Shown: piece by piece, positions 6,274 through 13,029 of the stretch | Position numbering within the stretch: the first letter of the stretch is position 1 | Layout: each line of letters starts with the position of its first letter | Assembly: GCA_020425885.1 (NCBI GenBank) | Contig: JAGQRA010000029.1 | Location: forward strand, 1-14,211 | Direction of reading: 5' to 3' | DNA length: 14,211 nt | Source: Planctomycetota bacterium | Lineage (GTDB): Bacteria > Planctomycetota > UBA1135 > UBA2386 | Notes under the pieces: model-generated | The model's input: the letters and a program-made list of their open reading frames with translations, nothing else | Database searches by the model: none | What the model was told of the DNA's origin: nothing | Translations under genes and position numbers: made by a program

Positions 6274-7218
6274 ATGACCATCGAGTGTGACCATCTGATC
6301 CTCGGCGCCGGCCTGCGCGGCCTGCGCGCGGCCCTGACGCGCCAGTCGGTCAATCCTGACGCCGCCATCGTCCTCGTCGACGCCGCGCCACAGCCCGGCG
6401 GTTCGACCCGGACGCAGCGCAGCAACGGCTTCTCGTGCGAGCTCGGCCGCTTCGCCTTCACCCGCGACGAGATCGCGCCGCTGCTCGATCGCCTGAACCC
6501 TGCGCCCCAGCCTGTCGAGTCGCGGACGCCGAGCGGCAGCCTGTTCGATGGCGTGCGGCTCGTCGAGGTCGACGTCGAACCGAAGCCGGTGTCCTTCCGC
6601 AGCGGCAACGAGGAACTCACCCAGGCCTGCCGGCGCCAACTCGGCCCGTGCCTGCAACTGGGCCGCGCCGCCGCGGCGGTGTCCCCGATCGACGGCGGCT
6701 GGGAGATCACCCTGACCGGCGAGGTCGAGACCCTGATCCGAACGCGCCACCTGACCGTGTGCCTGCCGGTCGATCGCGCCGCGGACCTGTTCGGCGAGTT
6801 CGACCCGGCGCTCGCGGGAATGCGTCCGCACCTCACGCGAGAACCACAGGCCTTCGCCTTCCTCGGCGGCCTCGCTGCGGATTGCGCCGATCTCCGTGGC
6901 TATGGCATCGTGCCAGCCGATGGCATCGAGACGCCCGTCGCCGAGACGATCTTCTGCAGCAACGTGTTCCCGGGCCGCGGCCTTGCCGACCGCTTCCTGC
7001 TGCGCAGCGAGATCACGGGCGCAGCGGCGGCCGCCACCGACGACGACGTGATCGCGACCACGGTTGCCGAACTGCGGCGCTGGACCGGCCACACCGGCAC
7101 CTTCGGCTTCACCAAGGTGCACCGTTTCGAACGCATCGCGCGCGATGCGGCCTGGACCGAGTGCCGCATCAGATTGCGAGGTCTGGCCTCGCGCTGCGCC
7201 AACCTCGACTTCGAGTAG
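6274..7218 (+). CDS. Short FAD/NAD(P)-binding amine-oxidase-like protein
   Basis: This 314-residue protein begins with a dinucleotide-binding Rossmann fold: HLILGAGLRGLRAAL with GAGLRG at 11-16, then IVLVDAAPQPGG, where D is the usual acidic residue binding the ribose of FAD. The following STRTQRSNGFSCELG resembles the second FAD motif of the flavin amine oxidase/protoporphyrinogen-oxidase superfamily. It is much shorter than the usual 430-500 residues and lacks the C-terminal segment (an LAGD-like motif) that normally completes the FAD site. It may be a truncated or divergent member. A GTG at 6238 would lengthen it by 12 residues, but the ATG at 6274 begins right at the fold and has a TACGGT box upstream. 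It converges with the next gene, 22 bp apart. Substrate unknown. Confidence 0.75.
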   Translation: MTIECDHLILGAGLRGLRAALTRQSVNPDAAIVLVDAAPQPGGSTRTQRSNGFSCELGRFAFTRDEIAPLLDRLNPAPQPVESRTPSGSLFDGVRLVEVDVEPKPVSFRSGNEELTQACRRQLGPCLQLGRAAAAVSPIDGGWEITLTGEVETLIRTRHLTVCLPVDRAADLFGEFDPALAGMRPHLTREPQAFAFLGGLAADCADLRGYGIVPADGIETPVAETIFCSNVFPGRGLADRFLLRSEITGAAAAATDDDVIATTVAELRRWTGHTGTFGFTKVHRFERIARDAAWTECRIRLRGLASRCANLDFE

Positions 7219-7240
7219 CGATCCCGCGGCTGCCTGCGGC

Positions 7241-8425
7241 TCAATCGCCGATCGTCACCCGCCGGCCCTCGGCGGCGCTGACGTAGGCGGCGTAGACCAG
7301 GCGCACGACCTCGAGCCCGAGCTCGCCATCGACATCGCTGCGTTCGCCACGCACGAGATGATCGGCGGCGTTCTGCACCAGGCCCTGGTGACCCGAGCTC
7401 CAGTCCTCGTCCGGCATCGGCGTCGACCAGCCCGCCTGGCCGGCCAGCTTCTCCATCAGGTACTCGTCGCCGAAGGCGCCATCGGCGACGGCATAGGCGC
7501 GCAGCGAATCCGCGGGCGACAGCGAACACTCCAGGCGATGGTCGCTGGCGTAGATCGAGAGGTGGCTCTGCATGCCGCCGAGCAGGTTGTCGCTGCCGTA
7601 GGCAACTCCGCGGCTGCCGTCCTCGAATTGCAACACGCAGGCGCCCCAGTTCTCGATGTCGCCCCAACCGGTCGCGACCGCGCACGGCGCATCGCCGACA
7701 GCGCGGGACAGATCGGCGACCTCGGCGCTGACCGCGACCACGCCGATCGGCTTGCCGAACCGACGGATCCCCTCGCGCCGCTTCAACCACAGCATCGCGC
7801 CGATCGGGTGCGCGCCCAACCGAAGCAGGGCGCCACCGCCGGCGTATCGCCAATCGCGAGCGTAGCTCGCGTGCGAGCCCGAGTGGCTCTCCCAACCGCG
7901 CATCTCGAGCACGACCCCGCCCGCCGCCGCGCCGAGTGCGGCGGCGCGCTGGATGTTGGGCGCGAACACCCAGTTCTCGCCGTAGAACAGCTGCACGTCG
8001 GCCCGCGCGCAGGCGGCCACCATCGCCTGCGCGTCGGCAACTGCGGCCCGTAGCATCGTCGGGCGATCGGTGGCGGCGACCGCTGCCGCGCTGGCCGAGG
8101 CCGGCATCCCCTGTCCCCAGTAGGCCGTCAGCGGCTTGGTGCAGAGCACGTGCTTGCCGGCCGCTGCCGCGCGTTCGCACAGCGGGCCATGGGCATGATT
8201 GGGAACGCAGAGGTCGACCAGGTCGACCTCGGCGGCAGCGAAGGCCTCGTCGATCGAGACGCCGCGCGCGGCGCCGCATTCACGCGCGAAGTCCTCGGCG
8301 CGACCGCGCTCTCGGGCCGCGATCACGATCGTGATCGCGGCGCCATGAACGCGACGCCAACAACGCACGCGGGTACGGGCGAGGAATCCGGTGCCGACGA
8401 TGGCGATGGTGAGCGGGCGGTTCAT
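7241..8425 (-). CDS. Gfo/Idh/MocA-family NAD(P)-dependent oxidoreductase
   Basis: This 394-residue dehydrogenase starts with TIAIVGTGFLA (GTGFLA at 11-16), followed by DLVDLCVPNHAHGP and CTKPL (95-99), the family's (E)KP motif with the catalytic Lys. The second half has GGGALLRLGAHPIG with the conserved His (H206), but the usual Asp four residues earlier is Arg (R202). An Ala-rich insertion (about 101-126) separates CTKPL from the following helix. Members oxidise or reduce sugars, inositols, amino sugars or nucleotide sugars; the substrate cannot be read from sequence. The ATG at 8425 is preferred because it begins at the Rossmann strand and TACACT lies nine bases upstream; an upstream start at 8533 would run into the divergent kinase gene. 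Sharing a promoter region with a sugar kinase suggests a role in the same carbohydrate metabolism. Confidence 0.88.
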   Translation of the reverse strand: MNRPLTIAIVGTGFLARTRVRCWRRVHGAAITIVIAARERGRAEDFARECGAARGVSIDEAFAAAEVDLVDLCVPNHAHGPLCERAAAAGKHVLCTKPLTAYWGQGMPASASAAAVAATDRPTMLRAAVADAQAMVAACARADVQLFYGENWVFAPNIQRAAALGAAAGGVVLEMRGWESHSGSHASYARDWRYAGGGALLRLGAHPIGAMLWLKRREGIRRFGKPIGVVAVSAEVADLSRAVGDAPCAVATGWGDIENWGACVLQFEDGSRGVAYGSDNLLGGMQSHLSIYASDHRLECSLSPADSLRAYAVADGAFGDEYLMEKLAGQAGWSTPMPDEDWSSGHQGLVQNAADHLVRGERSDVDGELGLEVVRLVYAAYVSAAEGRRVTIGD

Positions 8426-8434
8426 TGGTCGCAG

Positions 8435-8440
8435 AGTGTA
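8435..8440 (-). promoter_or_regulatory. Putative -10 element (TACACT) of the Gfo/Idh/MocA gene, leaderless type
   Basis: TACACT is nine bases before the ATG at 8425, with no Shine-Dalgarno. It lies in the 46-bp divergent gap, 17 bp from the opposite gene's -10-like box. Confidence 0.45.
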
Positions 8441-8457
8441 GACCGCAGACGTGCCGG

Positions 8458-8463
8458 TATCCT
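8458..8463 (+). promoter_or_regulatory. Putative -10 element (TATCCT) of the kinase-nucleotidyltransferase gene, leaderless type
   Basis: TATCCT is eight bases before the ATG at 8472, with no Shine-Dalgarno. The same hexamer precedes the lipoprotein gene start at 10740. Confidence 0.45.
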
Positions 8464-8471
8464 GCCGTGCG

Positions 8472-10148
8472 ATGACATCACTCACCGCCACAGCCCAGGC
8501 CCGCATCGGATTGCTCGGCAACCCGTCCGACATCTACGGCGGCCGCGGCCTCGGCTTCAGCGTCGCCGAAATCGGCGTCGAGGTGACGCTGTCCTCGGCC
8601 GTGATGATCACCCTGCCGAACGACCTGCTGCGGGCCGGCTGGCTGCTTGCCGAACGCGAATTGAACGCGGCCGGAATCGACCCGCGGTCGCGGCCGTTCG
8701 ACCTCACGTTCGCGAGCACGATCCCGTTCCAGGGCGGGCTGTCGGGCTCGAGCGCGTTGCTGATCGCAGCCCTGCGCGCCTGGAGCCGCTGGTTCGGCCT
8801 GTGGCTCGAACCGGCCCGCATCGCCGAGCTGGCCTGGCGGGCCGAGAACGAGGTGCTCGGCATCCGCGCCGGGCCGCTCGATCGACTGGTGCAGGCCCAC
8901 GACGGCCTGCTGGCCATGGACTTCGCCGACCCCTTCGCCGTCGGCGCCGTCGAGCGACTCGAGCCCGACCTGTTGCCGCCGCTGCTGCTGGCCTGGCACG
9001 GCACCCCCGGGCAGAGCTCGGGCGACGTGCACGCCCCCGTCTTCGCGCGCTGGCAGGCCGGTGACGCCGAGGTGCGCGACATCATGCAGCAGCTCGCGGC
9101 CAACGCGATGGCCGGCCGCGATGCGCTGCTCGCCGCGGACCACGACGCCTTCCGCGCCAGCATCGATCGCAACTTCGACCTCCGCGCCCGCGTGTTTCCG
9201 ATCGCCGCCGCCGACCGCGCCCTGATCGAACTCGGCCGACGACACGGCGCCGGCAGCAAGTTCCCGGGCTCCGGCGGCGCGGCCCTGTTCGCCTGCCGCG
9301 ACGAAGCTCATCGCGCCGAGCTCGAGGCGGTGTGCCGCGCCGATGGTCACGAGACCCTGCGCCCGACGGTCAAGCCGGCACGGCCGCGATTGCGCGCCGT
9401 GTTCCTCGCCGCGGGTTTCGCGACCCGGCTGTATCCGCTGACGCAGCGCCAGGCCAAGCCGCTGCTCGAGATCGGCGGCCGCCCGATGCTGACGCGCATC
9501 CTCGACGACGTCATCCGCACCGGCGCGGTGTCGGACGGGGTCGTCGTCACCAACGCGCGCTTCCATGCCGACTTCGTCGCGTGGGAACGATCTGCCCGAC
9601 CGCGGCTGCCGATCACCGTCATCGACGATGGTGCCACGACCAACGAGACCCGGCTCGGCGCGGTGCGCGATCTCGCGCTCGCCCTCGAGCAGACCGAGGA
9701 GACAGCGACGCCCGACGGCTACCTCGTGCTCGCCTGCGACAACCTGTTCGAGTTCGACCTCGTGCGACTCGTCGATCGCTTCGCGGCCACCGGGCAGGGT
9801 CAGCTGATCGTGCGCCGGATCCCGACACCGGTGCCGTCGGGTCGCTACAGCGAGGTCCTGCTCGACGGCGAACGCGTCGCGCGCTTCCGCGAGAAGCCGG
9901 CGGACCCGGAGTCCGATCTTTCCGCCATCGCGATCTACCTGCTGCCGCGCGAGCTGCCGGCGTTGGTGCGCGAGTATCTCGGATCCGACAGAAACCCGGA
10001 CGCGCCCGGTCACCTGCTGGCGTGGCTCAGCCGGCGCCTGCCGCTGCAGGCGTCGCGACTGGAAGGACGCTGGCTCGACATCGGCAGCGTCGAGGATCTC
10101 GAACGGGCGCGGAGGATGTTCGAGTCGGCCCCCGAATCATCGGCATGA
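8472..10148 (+). CDS. Bifunctional GHMP-family sugar kinase / sugar-1-phosphate nucleotidyltransferase fusion
   Basis: This 558-residue protein joins two complete enzymes. Residues 1 to about 300 form a GHMP kinase: ARIGLLGNPSD (10-20) as in plant glucuronokinase-type enzymes, the ATP loop PFQGGLSGSSA (85-95), and KFPGSGGAALF as the third motif. From about 308 a nucleotidyltransferase follows: LAAGFATRLYPLT (312-324), a variant of the usual LAGGxGTRL..PLT, then KPLLEIGGRPML, LACDN with metal-binding D423, FREKP and AIYLLP. The likely sequence is sugar to sugar-1-phosphate to NDP-sugar in the cytoplasm. The sugar is unproven; glucuronate is suggested only by kinase motif resemblance. The order is opposite to that of the Bacteroides fucose-salvage enzyme FKP. 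ATG 8472 is chosen over GTG 8451 because of the TATCCT box and because the fold starts just after it. Confidence 0.88.
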   Translation: MTSLTATAQARIGLLGNPSDIYGGRGLGFSVAEIGVEVTLSSAVMITLPNDLLRAGWLLAERELNAAGIDPRSRPFDLTFASTIPFQGGLSGSSALLIAALRAWSRWFGLWLEPARIAELAWRAENEVLGIRAGPLDRLVQAHDGLLAMDFADPFAVGAVERLEPDLLPPLLLAWHGTPGQSSGDVHAPVFARWQAGDAEVRDIMQQLAANAMAGRDALLAADHDAFRASIDRNFDLRARVFPIAAADRALIELGRRHGAGSKFPGSGGAALFACRDEAHRAELEAVCRADGHETLRPTVKPARPRLRAVFLAAGFATRLYPLTQRQAKPLLEIGGRPMLTRILDDVIRTGAVSDGVVVTNARFHADFVAWERSARPRLPITVIDDGATTNETRLGAVRDLALALEQTEETATPDGYLVLACDNLFEFDLVRLVDRFAATGQGQLIVRRIPTPVPSGRYSEVLLDGERVARFREKPADPESDLSAIAIYLLPRELPALVREYLGSDRNPDAPGHLLAWLSRRLPLQASRLEGRWLDIGSVEDLERARRMFESAPESSA

Positions 10149-10175
10149 GCCGTTGAGTTCCGCCCGGCACCGCGT

Positions 10176-10188
10176 GGCATGGAATGCC
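10176..10188. promoter_or_regulatory. Inverted repeat GGCAT-GGA-ATGCC upstream of the DUF1801 gene
   Basis: A perfect 5-bp inverted repeat lies ten bases upstream of the TACACT box, about where a -35 would be. It could be an operator or chance. Confidence 0.2.
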
Positions 10189-10198
10189 TGCCGGCCGG

Positions 10199-10204
10199 TA
10201 CACT
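10199..10204 (+). promoter_or_regulatory. Putative -10 element (TACACT) of the DUF1801 gene, leaderless type
   Basis: TACACT is six bases before the ATG at 10211, the spacing expected if transcription starts at the A of the start codon. No Shine-Dalgarno is present. It favours this start over the in-frame ATG at 10184, which would put the box inside the gene. Confidence 0.5.
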
Positions 10205-10210
10205 GCGCCG

Positions 10211-10705
10211 ATGCAATCCAAAGCCAACACCGTCGAGGATTACCTCGCCGAGCTGCCCGAGGAACGTCGCGAGGCGATCGAGCAGCTGCGCAAGCTGTTC
10301 AAGAAGAACATCGACAAGAAGCTCATCGAGCACATGAGCTACGGCATGATCAGCTACTCGGTGCCGCACTCGGTGTACCCGCCCGGCTATCACTGCGATC
10401 CGAAATCGCCGTTGCCGTTCGCCTCGATGGCGTCGCAGAAGAACAACCTCGCGCTCTACTTCTTCGGTCTCTACATGGACCCCGACGAGATGGCGCGGTT
10501 CCAGCAGGGCTGGAAGAAGAGCGGCAAGAGGCTCGACATGGGCAAGTCCTGCGTCCGTTTCAAGCGCCTCGAGGACGTGCCGCTCGAGGTCGTCGCCAAC
10601 GCGTTGCGCAACATGACGGTCGATCGATTCGTCGGCACCTATGAGGCCTCGCGGCAGGCCGCAACTGCCGGCAAGGCGATGACGAAGAAGGCGGCGAAGA
10701 AGTAG
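10211..10705 (+). CDS. DUF1801 (YdhG-like) domain protein
   Basis: This 164-residue soluble protein matches the DUF1801/YdhG fold. It opens with TVEDYLAELPEERREAIEQL, a helical start with the typical spacing to LRKLFKKNI, then MSYGMISYSVP, the family's central 'YGM..Y' motif. NNLALYFFGLY and a late SCVRFKRLEDVPLEVV segment follow. The tail (TAGKAMTKKAAKK) is Lys/Ala-rich and probably disordered, possibly nucleic-acid binding. The biochemical role of the family is not established; its fold is related to frataxin and YjbR-like proteins. It lies alone between the kinase fusion and the lipoprotein gene, each with its own -10-like box, so there is no operon evidence for its partner. Confidence 0.82.
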   Translation: MQSKANTVEDYLAELPEERREAIEQLRKLFKKNIDKKLIEHMSYGMISYSVPHSVYPPGYHCDPKSPLPFASMASQKNNLALYFFGLYMDPDEMARFQQGWKKSGKRLDMGKSCVRFKRLEDVPLEVVANALRNMTVDRFVGTYEASRQAATAGKAMTKKAAKK

Positions 10706-10726
10706 CGCAGCGGCCGCATCGCGCCG

Positions 10727-10732
10727 TATCCT
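10727..10732 (+). promoter_or_regulatory. Putative -10 element (TATCCT) of the lipoprotein gene, leaderless type
   Basis: TATCCT is seven bases before the ATG at 10740, in the 34-bp gap after the DUF1801 gene, with no Shine-Dalgarno. Confidence 0.5.
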
Positions 10733-10739
10733 CCGCCGC

Positions 10740-11108
10740 ATGTCGATCCTGCGCACCATGCTCGTTCTGATCCCGTTGTCCTGGCTCTGCGGCTGCACGG
10801 CCGAAGCCAAGCCGGAGCAGGCTCCTCCCGCCGAGGTCCCATCCGCCCCGGCTCCTGCCGGCAACACCGGGTTCGATGGGCTCGCCCCGGCTCCGACCCC
10901 GGATCTGATCGCGAAGCTCGAGAAAGCCGATGCCCAGGACGGCAAGACCGACAAGGTCGTCTCGAACTGCGCCGGCTGCCAGCTTCACATGGCCGGCATG
11001 GCCGAGCACCCGCTGAAGGTCGGCGGCTACACGCTGCATATGTGCAAGGGGTGCGCCAAGGAGACCGACGCGATCAAGGTGCTGACGGCGCTCAAGATCG
11101 ACGGCTGA
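10740..11108 (+). CDS. Small lipoprotein with two CxxC motifs, function unknown
   Basis: This 122-residue protein has a lipoprotein signal: Arg near the N-terminus, the hydrophobic stretch MLVLIPLSWL, and lipobox LCGC with lipidated C19. A Pro/Ala/Glu-rich linker (about 20-55) then leads to a compact C-terminal domain. That domain carries C77-x2-C80-x2-H83 and H100-x-C102-x2-C105, with H90 between, and the segment HPLKVGGYTLHMCKGC. The pairing of two CxxC motifs 21 residues apart suggests one bound metal ion such as zinc, or a redox disulfide pair. I do not recognise a named family. It would be anchored in the inner or outer membrane facing the periplasm. Its 3' end overlaps the end of the convergent amidotransferase gene by 17 bp. 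Confidence 0.8.
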   Translation: MSILRTMLVLIPLSWLCGCTAEAKPEQAPPAEVPSAPAPAGNTGFDGLAPAPTPDLIAKLEKADAQDGKTDKVVSNCAGCQLHMAGMAEHPLKVGGYTLHMCKGCAKETDAIKVLTALKIDG

Positions 11109-13029
11109 TCTCAGGATCACTGGCCTCGAGGTCACCGACCTCGATCGCCGCCGCCCCGACCACCGGCGCAGGCAGCGCGCCGCGCAGGAACGTGCGGTGC
11201 CAGACCTCGAGACCGAGCAGGGTCCACAGTCGCAGCTCCTCGTTGCGACGCCCGCGCATGTGGTCGCGCACCATGCCTTCGATCGGCGCGCGCTCGAGGT
11301 AGCCGCTGACGAAGGAGTCGCGACCGAGCAGCAGATCGTGGGCGTAGTCCCTGAGGCCGCCGCGAAACCATTCGTCGAGCGGCACGCGGAAGCCGACCTT
11401 CTTGCGATCGATGATGGCGTCAGGCAGATGCTGCCGCGCCACCTCCTTGACGATCCACTTGCCGCTGCCGCCGCGGACCTTGCGCGCCGAATCGATGTGG
11501 AACGCCAGCTCGACCAGCCGGTGATCGAGGAACGGTGGCCGGTTCTCGATGCTCGCCGCCATCGACATCCGATCGCCGCGTTCGAGCAGGTTGTCGGCGA
11601 GCCAGGTGTGGCAGTCGACATAGAGCATCCGGCGCAGGTGATCGCCGGCGCAGCGCTCGTATTGGCCGAGCGATCGCAGCGCGCCGTAGCCGGCGTGCAG
11701 GCCCTGCCGTTCGTACCACGTGAACGGCGCGAACCAGGTCTGCAGGCGCTCCGCGGTCGTGCGCCCGGTCAGCGCCCGGGCCGCCTGGCGGGCGCGATAC
11801 CGCGAGCCCGGCAACAGCCGTTCGCCGAACCGCGCCAGCGGCACCCGCAGCCAGCTCGGCAGCGCGGCCACGGCGGCGATCGTCGGTTCGTGGACGTACT
11901 TCGGGTAGCCGCCGAACAGCTCGTCGCTGCCTTCACCCGACAGCAGCACCTTGACCGACTGCCGCGCCTGGGTGGCGATGCGGAAGATGGCGACGTCGGC
12001 CGGCTCGCTGATCGGCCCGTCGCGATGCCACGACAGGCGTTCCCACAGCGACTGGAAGTCCGCGGCGGTGACATGCACCTCGTGGTGGGTGGTGCCGACC
12101 GCCGCGCTGACCTGCCGCGCATAGGGCAGCTCGTCGAAGCGCGGATCGGCGAAGCCGGCGGCGAAGGTCGCGACCTCGCCGCCGCGGCGCGCCTTCTTCA
12201 TCAGGGCGACGACGAGACTGCTGTCGAGGCCGCCGCTCAGGTAGGCCCCGACCGGCACGTCGGCGACCAGTCGCAGAGCGACGGCACGTTCGAGCTCTTC
12301 GGCGACGGCCGCGATCGCGTCCTGGTCAGACGACCGGTCGACCTCGCTCGCGATCGGCAGCTGCCACCAGACCTCGTCCCGCGTCGCGCCGTTGGCCGCG
12401 ATCTGCAGCGCGTGGCCCGGCGCCAGCTTCTCGATGCCGGCGAACAACGTTCGTCCCGGCGGCACCGAGCGATAGGTCAGGTAGTCCTCGACCGCATCGT
12501 CATCGAGCCGTGGCGCGCCGAGCGCGGGCAACAGCGCCTTGACCTCGCTGGCGAACGCGACGAAGCCGGGGCCGTGCGCGTAGTAGAGCGGCAGGATGCC
12601 GAGTCGATCGCGGGCCAGCAGCAGGCTGCCCGTGCGCTCGTCGAAGAACGCGAACGCGAACTGCCCGTTGAGTCGCTCGAGGCCGGCGAGGCCATCGCAG
12701 CGCAGGGTCTCGAGCAGCACCTCGGTGTCGCCGTTGGTCCGCAGTCGCACCCCGGCCGCGGCGAGTTCGGCGCGGCGTTCGGCGTAGTCGAAGATCTCGC
12801 CGTTGTAGGTGAGGTGACAGGGCGCGGCGGCCGAACTCATCGGCTGTGGCGAGCCGGCCAGATCGATGATCGACAGGCGGGTGTGACCGAACCCGACCTG
12901 CCCGCCGGCGTAGATCGCGAAACCGTCGCCGTCGGGGCCGCGATGCCGCAGCTGCGCCGCCATCGCGCGCAGCAACGACTCGTCGACCGCGCGGCCGTCG
13001 AAACGCCGGATGCCTACGATGCCGCACAT
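11092..13029 (-). CDS. asnB: Asparagine synthase-type glutamine-dependent amidotransferase
   Basis: This 645-residue protein has both AsnB domains. The N-terminal Ntn glutaminase has the nucleophile C2 (MCGIVG), RHRGPDG (28-34), HTRLSIIDL, NGEIF (76-80) and GDTEV (100-104). The synthetase domain has the ATP-binding loop SGGLDSS (265-271), LSGEGSDELFGGYPKY, and ERGDRMSMAASIENRPPFLDH. Glutamine ammonia is channelled to an adenylated carboxylate. The substrate may be aspartate, but length and adjacency to a glycosyltransferase also fit amidotransferases of exopolysaccharide loci (exosortase-associated or WbpS-like), which amidate sugar acids. The start has GAGGAGG four bases upstream, inside the end of the upstream gene, with which it overlaps by 16 bp, implying translational coupling. 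The gene symbol marks family only. Confidence 0.9.
   Translation of the reverse strand: MCGIVGIRRFDGRAVDESLLRAMAAQLRHRGPDGDGFAIYAGGQVGFGHTRLSIIDLAGSPQPMSSAAAPCHLTYNGEIFDYAERRAELAAAGVRLRTNGDTEVLLETLRCDGLAGLERLNGQFAFAFFDERTGSLLLARDRLGILPLYYAHGPGFVAFASEVKALLPALGAPRLDDDAVEDYLTYRSVPPGRTLFAGIEKLAPGHALQIAANGATRDEVWWQLPIASEVDRSSDQDAIAAVAEELERAVALRLVADVPVGAYLSGGLDSSLVVALMKKARRGGEVATFAAGFADPRFDELPYARQVSAAVGTTHHEVHVTAADFQSLWERLSWHRDGPISEPADVAIFRIATQARQSVKVLLSGEGSDELFGGYPKYVHEPTIAAVAALPSWLRVPLARFGERLLPGSRYRARQAARALTGRTTAERLQTWFAPFTWYERQGLHAGYGALRSLGQYERCAGDHLRRMLYVDCHTWLADNLLERGDRMSMAASIENRPPFLDHRLVELAFHIDSARKVRGGSGKWIVKEVARQHLPDAIIDRKKVGFRVPLDEWFRGGLRDYAHDLLLGRDSFVSGYLERAPIEGMVRDHMRGRRNEELRLWTLLGLEVWHRTFLRGALPAPVVGAAAIEVGDLEASDPEISRRS

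Noticed and set aside
8478..10013. Minus-strand open frame of 511 codons opposite the kinase fusion
   Set aside because: The plus strand carries two complete enzyme domains in the same place; the antisense product has no recognisable fold.
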